Below are positions 1 through 6,829 of a stretch of 25,318 bases of DNA, one piece after another. Position 1 is the stretch's first letter. Each line of letters opens with the position of its first letter. The notes beneath the pieces are model-generated. The model was not told where the DNA came from and did no database searches. It worked only from the letters and a program-made list of their open reading frames with translations. Origin of the DNA: Actinospica sp035712985 (GTDB lineage Bacteria > Actinomycetota > Actinomycetes > Streptomycetales > Catenulisporaceae); the NCBI GenBank assembly GCA_035712985.1, contig DASTAE010000316.1:1-25318 (forward strand). Reading direction: 5' to 3'. The translations under genes were made by a program, and so were the position numbers.

Positions 1-2
1 GG

Positions 3-200
3 CTGATCTGGCTCAAGGCGCGGATCGCCGAGGCCCGGGTGGAGCGCGAGACGCTGCTCTCCAGCCCGATCGGGCAGATGCTGCTCGAGTTCGGCGCCGC
101 GCAGGTGCTCGGAGTGCTCGGCTCCCGGCTGTCGGACCAGATCAACGTCAAGCAGCAGGAGCTGAGCCTGCTGCGCCAGCAGCTGCTGATGCCGCGCTGA
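3..200 (+). CDS. 3' end of an unrecognised protein
   Basis: This frame is open from the window edge to a TGA at 198-200 and gives 65 C-terminal residues. The start lies outside the window. The visible part is helical and rich in Leu, Gln, Arg and Glu. It has a hydrophobic stretch (LLEFGAAQVLGVLG) and a charged, Gln-rich tail ending in LLRQQLLMPR that could form a short coiled coil. I do not recognise the family. The GC-rich third positions agree with real coding. The stop codon lies inside the left arm of an inverted repeat shared with the convergent gene to its right. No function can be assigned. Confidence 0.6.
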   Translation: MIWLKARIAEARVERETLLSSPIGQMLLEFGAAQVLGVLGSRLSDQINVKQQELSLLRQQLLMPR

Positions 201-239
201 GCCGCGGACGCGGGCCCGCGGGCGGGCGCGGGCTCAGCG
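195..239. terminator. bidirectional terminator between convergent genes
   Basis: Nine-base arms at 195-203 (CGCTGAGCC) and 231-239 (GGCTCAGCG) are perfect reverse complements. They enclose a very GC-rich centre that contains the palindrome CGCGGGCCCGCG. The left arm carries the TGA of the plus-strand gene and the right arm carries the TGA of the minus-strand gene, so one hairpin can end both transcripts. No U-tract follows, which is normal for actinobacterial terminators. Confidence 0.6.
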
Positions 240-1022
240 GAACTCCGTGGCCAGACCGGTGGCCACGGCCAGTCCCGTGGAGCGGTCGAGCAGGTAGCCG
301 CTCAGGCTCTCGGTCACCGCGCGCGGCTCGATCACCATGTCGTCGATCCCGGGCCCGAAGCGCGCGGTGAGCCTGGACTCGCACAGCGCCGTGAGATCGG
401 TGTGCGCGACGATGTTGAACCAGTGCCGCACGGCCGCCGGCCATTCCCCCTGGTTGCTGCGCGGGGGCGGGTCGAGCAGGTCGAAGACCACGTCGGGGCC
501 GCACAGGGCCGGGCCCAGGGTCACCAGGCTGACCGCCGCGTGGTCGCCGACCGCGCACAGCGCCTCGTAGGCGATCAGGCCGCCGAGCGCGTGCCCGACC
601 ACGACCTGCGTCTCCGGGCCGATGCAGGCCTGGGTGCGATCGCGCAGCTCGTGCCGGAACTTCTTGTCCGTGAGGTAGCGCCGCAGCTCGCGCGCCGTCT
701 CCTCGGGCGCCCGCTGCTGCCGCGCGAAGTGCTCCGTCGCGGCCAGCGCGCGCGGCAGGTCGGCCGGTTCGCCGCGGGCCTGCCCCGAGCGCACCGCGGC
801 GCCCCACCAGCCCTCGAGCAGCCGCCGCTCGATCCGCTCGGCCTCCGCGGCCGGGATCGGCGGCTCCGGAAGCGCGCGCAGGTCGGCGAACTCCACCACC
901 TTGATCCGGTCGGAGCCCGGCACCTGGCCGCGGACCGCCCGCAGCGAGGACAGCAGGGCGGCGGAGATGCGGGGTGGACCCGTCATCGTGTCCGGGTTCG
1001 GCACCACGACTATGACCGCCAT
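234..1022 (-). CDS. alpha/beta-hydrolase-like protein with a lost nucleophile
   Basis: The product is 262 residues and begins MAVIVVVPNPDTM. Residues 138-150 form a strand followed by G-H-A-L-G-G, the nucleophile elbow of alpha/beta hydrolases, but the usual Ser is Ala145. A later strand with HWFNIVAHTDLTAL (200-213) matches the part of these actinobacterial hydrolase-like proteins that usually reads W-x-N-V-A-D-x-x-D. The C-terminal helix before the conserved Y-L (residues 243-244) lacks the expected His. I therefore infer a catalytically inactive member or a scaffold protein; family membership rests on motif recall. It has no signal peptide and is probably cytoplasmic. It stands alone, convergent with the gene on its left, with about 180 bp of spacer to pheA. 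Confidence 0.7.
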   Translation of the reverse strand: MAVIVVVPNPDTMTGPPRISAALLSSLRAVRGQVPGSDRIKVVEFADLRALPEPPIPAAEAERIERRLLEGWWGAAVRSGQARGEPADLPRALAATEHFARQQRAPEETARELRRYLTDKKFRHELRDRTQACIGPETQVVVGHALGGLIAYEALCAVGDHAAVSLVTLGPALCGPDVVFDLLDPPPRSNQGEWPAAVRHWFNIVAHTDLTALCESRLTARFGPGIDDMVIEPRAVTESLSGYLLDRSTGLAVATGLATEFR

Positions 1023-1203
1023 ACGTGGCCCCCTCGGGGTGTGCGCTGCTTCCCTGCCCTGACCGCCGGCCGCGCCCGTCGACGACGCGGCGGCGTACTG
1101 TGCTGACTGTGCGTCAGATCATCCTATAGCGCCAGCGTAACCGAAGCACGACCCCCGGTAAGCGCACGTACCCCGGCCCGCGGGAAAACGCACAAGTTGT
1201 TAC

Positions 1204-2139
1204 CTAGTGGTTACCGCCGCGGACGGCCGCGAGCCAGTCCCGCGCGGCGGCGAACTCGGCGTCGGTGTTGCCCGGGCGGATCGTCGGGGCCTGCCGGTCG
1301 GCGCGCGGATAGGAGCCGAGGAAGCGCAGATGGGCGCTGTTGCGGCGCAGGCCGAGCAGGGCCTCGCCGACCCGCTCGTCGGCGATGTGGCCCTCGCAGT
1401 CGATGCAGAAGTAGTACTTACCCATCGCCTCGCCGGTGGGCCGGGACTCGATCCGGCAGAGGTTGACCCCGCGCCGGGCGAACTCCTCGAGGATCTCCAT
1501 CAGCTCACCGGGGTGGTTGTCGCGCAGGCCGACGGTGATCGAGGTCTTGTCCACCCCGCTCGGCGCCGGGGCCGCTCCGGGCCGGGTGACCACGACGAAG
1601 CGGGTCTGCGCGGCCTCGTTGTCCTGGACCTCGTCGGCCAGCACCTCGAGCCCGTAGCGGCCGGCGGTGAAGGCCCCGGCGAGCGCGGCGTCGAACACCC
1701 CGTCGCGCACCTGGCGGGCGGCCTCGGCGTTGGACGCGGCCGTCTCCCAACGCACGTCGGGCAGCTGCCGGCCGAGCCAGCGGCGGCACTGCGGCATCGC
1801 GACCGGATGGCTGGCCACGGTCTTCACTGAAGCCAGGTCCGTGTCCGGGCGCACCAGCAGGGCGAAGGAGATCGGCAGCAGCAGTTCGCGCACGATCATC
1901 AGCGGCTCGCCGGAGGCCAGCTCGTCGATCGTCGCGGTGACCGCGCCCTCCACCGAGCTCTCGATGGCGGCCACGGCGGCCTCGCACTCGCCCGCGCGGA
2001 CCGCGTCGAAGGCGGCGGGGACGGAGGGGAACTGAACGCCCTCGATCTCCGCGGCTTCGGGCAGGCTCAGCAGGGCGGCCTCGGTGAAGGTGCCCGAGGG
2101 CCCGAGGTACGCGTAACGGCGTAGTGACGCAGGCGACAT
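1204..2139 (-). CDS. pheA: prephenate dehydratase
   Basis: This is the monofunctional prephenate dehydratase (311 residues). It converts prephenate to phenylpyruvate in cytoplasmic phenylalanine synthesis. The N-terminus YAYLGPSGTFTEAAL (about residues 9-23) is the PDT signature. The substrate-site segment is around TRFVVVTRP (about 178-186), and a C-terminal ACT domain follows (TSITVGLRDNHPGELMEIL, then the ESRPTGE motif) that normally gives feedback control by Phe. The length is typical. The ATG at 2137-2139 is preceded by TAGGTT six bases upstream and no Shine-Dalgarno, so the mRNA may be leaderless. The SCO1-like gene lies 27 bp upstream on the same strand. Confidence 0.96.
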   Translation of the reverse strand: MSPASLRRYAYLGPSGTFTEAALLSLPEAAEIEGVQFPSVPAAFDAVRAGECEAAVAAIESSVEGAVTATIDELASGEPLMIVRELLLPISFALLVRPDTDLASVKTVASHPVAMPQCRRWLGRQLPDVRWETAASNAEAARQVRDGVFDAALAGAFTAGRYGLEVLADEVQDNEAAQTRFVVVTRPGAAPAPSGVDKTSITVGLRDNHPGELMEILEEFARRGVNLCRIESRPTGEAMGKYYFCIDCEGHIADERVGEALLGLRRNSAHLRFLGSYPRADRQAPTIRPGNTDAEFAAARDWLAAVRGGNH

Positions 2140-2145
2140 GCGGCT

Positions 2146-2151
2146 AACCTA
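2146..2151 (-). promoter_or_regulatory. putative leaderless -10 element of pheA
   Basis: On the minus strand this reads TAGGTT, a TANNNT -10 hexamer, with six bases between it and the pheA ATG. That would put the transcription start at or next to the A of the start codon. No convincing -35 or ribosome binding site is visible. Confidence 0.45.
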
Positions 2152-2166
2152 CCGCGTCCGTTCGGG

Positions 2167-2838
2167 TTACTCGATCGGGGCGCCCGACAACAGCCGCGCC
2201 AGGTCCGCGCGCAACTGGGGAACGGTGATCTGCTCGACCAGCCACTCGATGTGCGCCTTGCCGTCCGAGGTGTACCCGAGGACCTGCAGGCCGTGCGTCA
2301 CCTGGTAGTCCCCCGAGAAGCTGGTCGGCTTCTCCACATCCACGCCGACGCTCGCGCCGGAGTCGCGGATGACGTCGTACGAGGCGGTCAGGCCCCGCGA
2401 GCTCGGCAGGTCGTAGCGCCCCAACCAGGTCTTCATCACGCTCGTGGTGTCGCGCCACGGGTCGGTGGTGATCAGGTCGAAGGTGATCCGCTTCTGGTCG
2501 GCCGCGGGCAGTCCGCGCCAGGCCGCGCTGACGTCGGCGACCGTGGTCGGGCAGTCGTCCGTGCAGTGCGTGAAACCGTAGAAGACCAGCGTCAGATCAC
2601 CCTTGGCCGGCGCCGTGACGCTCGCGCTGCCGCCGTCGCTGGAGCTGAAGGTCCCGGTCGGCAGGCTGTAGGGCTTGGTCAGCACGAAGCCGGTGTACGC
2701 GGAGGTCGGGCCGATCCGGGACGCCTGGGCCACCACGGAGCCGCCCGCGGACGAGGCGCTCGAGCCGCAGCCGGCGAGCGCGCCCGCCGCGAGCACCACG
2801 GCGGCGCCGATCAGGAGGGGATTCCGCGGGTTCTTCAC
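2167..2838 (-). CDS. SCO1/SenC-family copper-chaperone lipoprotein
   Basis: The product is 223 residues with a type II signal peptide. The n-region is MKNPRNP, then a hydrophobic core and the lipobox LAGC at about residues 21-24, so the mature protein should be lipid-anchored on the outer face of the membrane. The thioredoxin-like domain carries the SCO copper motif C-x-x-x-C in GFTHCTDDCPTT and the distal His in VTHGLQVLGY. SCO proteins deliver copper to the CuA site of cytochrome c oxidase subunit II. The start is a GTG at 2836-2838 after a G-run. It is upstream of pheA on the same strand, but pheA seems to have its own promoter, so an operon is not certain. Confidence 0.92.
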   Translation of the reverse strand: MKNPRNPLLIGAAVVLAAGALAGCGSSASSAGGSVVAQASRIGPTSAYTGFVLTKPYSLPTGTFSSSDGGSASVTAPAKGDLTLVFYGFTHCTDDCPTTVADVSAAWRGLPAADQKRITFDLITTDPWRDTTSVMKTWLGRYDLPSSRGLTASYDVIRDSGASVGVDVEKPTSFSGDYQVTHGLQVLGYTSDGKAHIEWLVEQITVPQLRADLARLLSGAPIE

Positions 2839-2985
2839 GCCCCCGATGGTGCCATGTCCGTCTCAGAGCGCTCGCACTGGGGCCATTCGAGCGAATTTCC
2901 CGCACCGGATGGGCAGTTTCCGGTCGCATTGATGGCGTAGTGATCCTAGAAGTCGGTAATACCTATCCACGTGTCCTCAAGACGC

Positions 2986-2991
2986 GGGAGG
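2986..2991 (+). promoter_or_regulatory. ribosome binding site that sets the start at 3000
   Basis: GGGAGG lies eight bases before the GTG at 3000. The open frame extends upstream to a GTG at 2940, but that codon has no such site, so the shorter protein is preferred. Confidence 0.65.
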
Positions 2992-2999
2992 TAGAGCTC

Positions 3000-3479
3000 G
3001 TGGTGGACGTGAACTGGACCCTGCTGTTGCCTCGTGAGGCGCAGAGCGTGGGCAAGGCGCGACGCATGCTGAGGGACACCGCCGATCTGGTCGGCATGGA
3101 CCCCGACATCGTCTTCGATCTCGGCGTCGCCCTGACCGAGGCATGCGCGAACGTGATCGAGCACTCCGGACCGGCCGAGGGCTACGGACAGCGGCCGGCC
3201 GACGGATACTGGGTGGCCGCCGGGATCAGCGCGGACCGCTGCTGGGTGGACGTCATCGACAACGGCGTCGGCTTCGCCCCGCGGCGGCTGGTCGAGGTGC
3301 GCGGCCAGCGGATAAGGCCCACGACGGTGGCGAACACGGCCGACATGGCCGAGAGCGGCCGCGGCCTGATGCTGATCGAGGCCCTGTGCGACCGGGTGGA
3401 CTTCCGGAACCACCCCGCCCGCGGCGCGATGATCCACTTCGAGCGCGACCTCAAGCCGCGCGAGTCGCTGGCGGCCTGA
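3000..3479 (+). CDS. RsbW-type HATPase / anti-sigma regulatory kinase
   Basis: From the GTG at 3000 the product is 159 residues, a stand-alone GHKL ATPase domain. The N-box is ALTEACANVIEHS (44-56, with Asn51), the G1 box DVIDNGVGF (84-92) and the G2 box ESGRGLMLIEAL (118-129), all of which look intact. Proteins of this type (RsbW/SpoIIAB-like) bind alternative sigma factors and phosphorylate an anti-anti-sigma partner. No sigma or STAS gene is adjacent, so the partner is unknown. A frame-compatible upstream GTG at 2940 would add 20 residues unlike the family. mobA begins 13 bp downstream and may be cotranscribed. Confidence 0.88.
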   Translation: MVDVNWTLLLPREAQSVGKARRMLRDTADLVGMDPDIVFDLGVALTEACANVIEHSGPAEGYGQRPADGYWVAAGISADRCWVDVIDNGVGFAPRRLVEVRGQRIRPTTVANTADMAESGRGLMLIEALCDRVDFRNHPARGAMIHFERDLKPRESLAA

Positions 3480-3491
3480 CAGACTGCCCCC

Positions 3492-4124
3492 ATGGCAGCA
3501 CAGCTGGACGCGATCGTCCTGGCCGGAGGCCTGGCCCGGCGGTTGGACGGCGCCGACAAGCCCGCCCTGCGCATCGGCGACTCCACCCTGCTGGACCGAG
3601 TCCTCGCCGCGTGCGCCGAGGCGGGCACCGTCGTCTGCGTGGGCCCCGAGCGCCCGACGCGCGGAGAGGTCCGCTGGACCCGCGAGGATCCCCCCGGCTC
3701 CGGCCCCGCGGCAGCCCTGGCCGCAGGCCTCTGCCGCCTGCCGGAGCACCCGGCCCCCTACGTAGCGGTCCTGGCGGCGGACCTCCCCTTCCTGACGCCG
3801 GAGGTCGTCCACACCCTGTGGACGAACGCGCAGGGCCGGGACGGCGCGGTCCTGACCGATCGGGCCGGAAGAGACCAATGGCTGGCCGCCTGCTACCGAA
3901 CCAGCACCCTGACCGCCGCGTTCACCCGCCTCATCGCCGAACACGGCACCGCCGCCGGCCTGTCCCTCAAGCGCCTGCTGGCAGGCCTGAACCTGGCCCG
4001 CGTGCCGGATCCCGACGGCCGGGCCTTCGACTGCGACACCTGGGAGGATGTGGCCCATGTTCGAGGACTGGTTGACGGAGGCGGCGGCGATCACCGGCCG
4101 CCCCGAACTGAATCTGAGCCCTGA
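3492..4124 (+). CDS. mobA: molybdenum cofactor guanylyltransferase
   Basis: The 210-residue protein attaches GMP to molybdopterin to make the MGD cofactor in the cytoplasm. The nucleotide-binding signature LAGGLARRLDGADKP (10-24) with Lys23 is clear. GPAAAL (71-76) and the metal-binding segment AADLPF (95-100, Asp97) follow. The family normally ends soon after the DCDTWEDVAHVRG segment. Here a Gly-rich tail, ending TESEP, continues for about 20 residues and is encoded by the region that also encodes the start of the next gene. The ATG at 3492 has no good ribosome binding site and sits 12 bases after the upstream stop, so translational coupling is possible. Confidence 0.93.
   Translation: MAAQLDAIVLAGGLARRLDGADKPALRIGDSTLLDRVLAACAEAGTVVCVGPERPTRGEVRWTREDPPGSGPAAALAAGLCRLPEHPAPYVAVLAADLPFLTPEVVHTLWTNAQGRDGAVLTDRAGRDQWLAACYRTSTLTAAFTRLIAEHGTAAGLSLKRLLAGLNLARVPDPDGRAFDCDTWEDVAHVRGLVDGGGGDHRPPRTESEP
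4042..4047 (+). promoter_or_regulatory. ribosome binding site inside mobA for the DUF6457 gene
   Basis: GGGAGG, inside the mobA codons for T-W-E-D, ends nine bases before the ATG at 4057. This favours 4057 over the ATG at 4048, which touches the site. Confidence 0.65.
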
Positions 4125-4311
4125 CCAGCAGAAGCTGGTCCTGGACCTGGCCCGCGAGGCCGCCCACGGCGTGGCCCGCCCCGCCGCCCCGCTGACCACC
4201 TTCCTGGCCGGCTACGCGCTGGGCGCGGAAGGCGGCCTCGACCGCTTGGCCGCCCTGGTAGCCGACCTGAGCGCGGCGGCGCAGGCTCGGAGTGGGGATG
4301 GTGAAGGTTGA
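4057..4311 (+). CDS. DUF6457 small protein, overlapping mobA
   Basis: This is an 84-residue, mostly helical protein beginning MFEDWLTEAAAITG and containing DLAREAAHGVARPAAPLTTF. The pattern fits the actinobacterial DUF6457 family, which is commonly found right after mobA; this link is from memory of the family. It overlaps the 3' end of mobA by 68 bases in another frame, so the two are almost certainly translated from one message. A role in molybdenum cofactor metabolism is inferred from context only. It has no signal peptide or membrane segment. The tail, AAQARSGDGEG, is Ala- and Gly-rich and probably disordered. Confidence 0.85.
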   Translation: MFEDWLTEAAAITGRPELNLSPDQQKLVLDLAREAAHGVARPAAPLTTFLAGYALGAEGGLDRLAALVADLSAAAQARSGDGEG

Positions 4312-4316
4312 GGCGC

Positions 4317-4337
4317 GCCCCCGCGTCCCTCGGGGGC
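4317..4337. terminator. hairpin between convergent genes
   Basis: GCCCCCG at 4317-4323 pairs perfectly with CGGGGGC at 4331-4337 across a seven-base loop. It lies in the 39-bp gap between the DUF6457 stop and the stop of the convergent membrane-protein gene, so it can serve both strands. Confidence 0.6.
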
Positions 4338-4350
4338 TACGTCCGCGAGC

Positions 4351-4917
4351 CTACGGCGCCGAGTGGTGGTCGGCCGGGTCGGTATCTGGAAGCCAACCCG
4401 GACGCGGTGCTGGAATCTCCACCCAATCCTCCCCGCGACGTTCAACCCAGGCCTGATTGATGAGGTGGAATTTCTCCCCGAAGCAGGCGTCCTCGGCGAG
4501 GACGGAGCTGTACGGAACAGGCAAGGCGATACGCCGCCCATCTGGATCATCGCCGTACACCATCACGCGGTGCCGTGATCCCCGCACGTCGACAAGGACA
4601 CACTGAATGTTCCGCCAGCAGAGCACTCGCCGCCGCCGAAGCGGACGATGCAGAACGAGCGCGTTCTCGCCGAGCTCGACCCGCACTGGAAGCAAGAGCA
4701 CGCTGAACGCGAACGTGTAGATCGGCACAAACGTCAGCAGCCAGTTCTCGCGAAATACGGCATCGAGATGGTTGACGCTTGGATCGCTGCTGTGTCGCAG
4801 CACGTTCGGGAGTTGGATCACCGCGACGACCAGCAGAAGAAGCGGCCCCACCAACCTGTGCCGCGCAGTAGGCGTGATCGAGACAGTGCCGCCATGGGTA
4901 CCTACTGGCTCAGCCAT
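4351..4917 (-). CDS. PH-like domain membrane protein
   Basis: This 188-residue protein has two hydrophobic segments, about residues 22-40 and 58-76, separated by a short polar loop. A beta-rich domain (about 78-160) follows, with the order of a bacterial PH-like (bPH/YdbS) domain: a strand with LVLHRPLRRRRVLCW, then VLVDVRG, then RVMVYG and RIALPVPYS. I infer a cytoplasmic PH-like domain on a two-helix hairpin; its function is unknown. The region is less GC-rich than its neighbours (about 58% in one hand-counted 60-base block), which suggests a different history. It is divergent from the quinone oxidoreductase gene. Confidence 0.7.
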   Translation of the reverse strand: MAEPVGTHGGTVSITPTARHRLVGPLLLLVVAVIQLPNVLRHSSDPSVNHLDAVFRENWLLTFVPIYTFAFSVLLLPVRVELGENALVLHRPLRRRRVLCWRNIQCVLVDVRGSRHRVMVYGDDPDGRRIALPVPYSSVLAEDACFGEKFHLINQAWVERRGEDWVEIPAPRPGWLPDTDPADHHSAP

Positions 4918-5122
4918 CTGGGCGCAACGCTCCTGTTCAAGGATTCTCCGAGAAGGCTGTTGGATCAGCGGTCATCCTGTCAATGCTTCACCGTTCCGCC
5001 AGTCGCCGACGGGACAACGCTCACAGCGGTTGCCCTGCGCGCCTTATCCCCACAGTCGCGAAGCGGCGATCTTCCTCGAGCAGCCCGCCCCGCCCCCGCC
5101 ACCCTCCCGAATCCTGGGGGCT

Positions 5123-5128
5123 TAGGCT
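5123..5128 (+). promoter_or_regulatory. putative leaderless -10 element of the quinone oxidoreductase gene
   Basis: TAGGCT ends six bases before the ATG at 5135. The only purine run, GGAG, is too close (two bases) to work as a ribosome binding site, so a leaderless message is likely. Confidence 0.45.
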
Positions 5129-5134
5129 GGAGCG

Positions 5135-6115
5135 ATGAAGGCGATCGTAATCAGCGAGCCCGGCGGCCCCGAGGCTCTGACCTGGTCGGAGGTGCCGGAT
5201 CCGCAGGTCGGGGACGGCGAGGTGCTGATCGAGGTGGCGGCTGCCGCCGTGAATCGGGCGGATCTGATGCAGCGGCAGGGGTACTATCCGCCGCCGGCGG
5301 GGGCCAGCGAGATTCCCGGGCTCGAGTGCTCGGGGCGGATCGCGGCGCTGGGGGCCGGCGTCTCCGGGTGGGCGGTGGGCGACGCGGTGTGCGCGCTGCT
5401 GACCGGGGGCGGGTACGCGCAGAAGGTGGCGGTGCCCGCGGGACAACTGCTGCCGGTGCCCGCGAACGTGGATCTGGTCGAGGCCGCCGGGCTGCCGGAG
5501 ACGGTGTGCACGGTCTGGTCGAACGTGTTCCTGACCGCGAACCTGCAGCCCAACGAGACTTTGCTGGTGCACGGCGGTGCCAGCGGGATCGGGACGACGG
5601 CGATCCAGTTGGCCAAGTCCTTGGGCGCCCGGGTGCTGGTCACGGTCGGGTCGGAGGAGAAGGCCAAGCGCTGCGTCGAGCTCGGAGCTGATGCGGCGAT
5701 CAACTATCGGACCGAGGACTTCGTCGAGCGGGTCCAGGAGCTGACCGACGGCCGGGGCGCGGACGTGATCCTGGACAGCATCGGCGCGAAGTACCTGGCG
5801 CGGAACGTGGACACGCTCGCGGACAGCGGGCGCCTGGTGATCATCGGGCTCCAGGGCGGAGCCCGGGCCGAACTGGATCTCGGCAAGTTGCTCTACAAGC
5901 GCTGCGCGGTGATCGGGACCGCGCTGCGCAGCCGCCCGCTCGCGCAGAAGGCGGCGATCGTCGCCTCCGTGCGCGAGCACGTCTGGCCGCTGGTGGCGTC
6001 CGGGGCGTTCCGCGTGGTGGTGGACCGGAAGGTCCCTATGCCCGAGGCTTCCGAGGCGCACCGTGTGGTGGAGGCCTCGGAGCACGTCGGCAAGGTCCTT
6101 CTGGTCGCGCAGTGA
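5135..6115 (+). CDS. PIG3-type NAD(P)H quinone oxidoreductase
   Basis: The 326-residue protein is a zinc-free medium-chain dehydrogenase/reductase. The GroES-like N-terminal domain carries N-R-A-D-L-x-Q-R-x-G-x-Y-P-P-P-x-G-A-S (40-58), the hallmark of the PIG3/TP53I3 quinone reductase group. The Rossmann half has HGGASGIGTTAIQLAK (146-161) for NADPH. No zinc-binding Cys cluster is present. The expected activity is NAD(P)H-dependent one-electron reduction of quinones in the cytoplasm. It is 25 bp upstream of bpa on the same strand, so the two may share a transcript. Confidence 0.92.
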   Translation: MKAIVISEPGGPEALTWSEVPDPQVGDGEVLIEVAAAAVNRADLMQRQGYYPPPAGASEIPGLECSGRIAALGAGVSGWAVGDAVCALLTGGGYAQKVAVPAGQLLPVPANVDLVEAAGLPETVCTVWSNVFLTANLQPNETLLVHGGASGIGTTAIQLAKSLGARVLVTVGSEEKAKRCVELGADAAINYRTEDFVERVQELTDGRGADVILDSIGAKYLARNVDTLADSGRLVIIGLQGGARAELDLGKLLYKRCAVIGTALRSRPLAQKAAIVASVREHVWPLVASGAFRVVVDRKVPMPEASEAHRVVEASEHVGKVLLVAQ

Positions 6116-6140
6116 CCCGTAAGTGGGAAAGGATGGTGCC

Positions 6141-6707
6141 ATGCCCGAACTGAATGCGAACACGCAACCCCCGTCGCCTTATCGGGGCGAGAACGTCATC
6201 GTCGTCGGTCCGGACGGGCGCCCGGACGATCACGAGCTCGAGCACGAGCAGCCGATCGAGGGCGAGGACCCGACCAGCGTCGCGGAGATGGTCGAGCAGC
6301 CCGCGAAGGTGATGCGGATCGGCTCGATGATCAAGCAGCTGCTGGAGGAGGTGCGCGCGGCGCCGCTGGACGAGGCCAGCCGGGCGCGGCTCGCCGAGAT
6401 CCACCGCTCCTCGATCGCCGAGCTGGAGAAGGGCCTCGCACCCGAGCTGATCAGCGAGCTGGAGCGGCTCTCGCTGCCCTTCGCGGAGGACGAGGTGCCG
6501 AGCGAGGCCGAGCTGCGCATCGCCCAGGCCCAGCTGGTCGGCTGGCTCGAGGGCCTGTTCCACGGCATCCAGACCGCGCTGTTCGCGCAGCAGATGGCGG
6601 CGCGGGCGCAGCTGGAGCAGATCCGCCGCGCGCTGCCGCCCGGCGTCGGCGACCAGGGTCCCGAGCAGCAGTATCCGGGGCAGCCCTCGGCCGGACAGTA
6701 CCTGTAG
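6141..6707 (+). CDS. bpa: bacterial proteasome activator
   Basis: The 188-residue protein matches mycobacterial Bpa/PafE (Rv3780) through its core: MVEQPAKVMRIGSMIKQLL, EEVRAAPLDEASRARL, and a long helix with AQAQLVGWLEGLFHGIQ and QQMAARAQLEQIRRALPPG. It ends in G-Q-Y-L, the C-terminal tail by which Bpa rings dock on the 20S proteasome and open its gate. Bpa acts without ATP or pupylation on unfolded substrates. The ATG at 6141 follows GGAAAGGA; the GTG at 6123 is in frame but has no site. A strong hairpin follows downstream. The host must therefore have a prcBA proteasome, which is outside this window. Confidence 0.96.
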   Translation: MPELNANTQPPSPYRGENVIVVGPDGRPDDHELEHEQPIEGEDPTSVAEMVEQPAKVMRIGSMIKQLLEEVRAAPLDEASRARLAEIHRSSIAELEKGLAPELISELERLSLPFAEDEVPSEAELRIAQAQLVGWLEGLFHGIQTALFAQQMAARAQLEQIRRALPPGVGDQGPEQQYPGQPSAGQYL

Positions 6708-6760
6708 AGAGCCAATCGGGACCTGGAGAGAACCAGCCGGGACCTGCGAAGAGAACTAAC

Positions 6761-6797
6761 GCGGGGACGTGGCCGTCGTCGACGGCCGCGTCCCCGC
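6761..6797. terminator. strong 37-nt bidirectional terminator
   Basis: The sequence is self-complementary over its whole length around the base at 6779, with one G-U pair. The arms begin GCGGGGACG and end CGTCCCCGC, giving a stem of at least 16 pairs with a tiny loop. It lies between the bpa stop and the end of the convergent kinase gene. Confidence 0.85.
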
Positions 6798-6829
6798 TGG
6801 TCTCATCAGGGTTCTATTCACTCATCAGT

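Noticed and set aside
2946..4199. 417-residue minus-strand frame over the RsbW-like and mobA genes
   Set aside because: It is antisense to two genes with clear motifs and has no family resemblance.
5021..6163. 380-residue minus-strand frame
   Set aside because: Shadow of the quinone oxidoreductase gene; rich in Arg, Gly, His and Pro.
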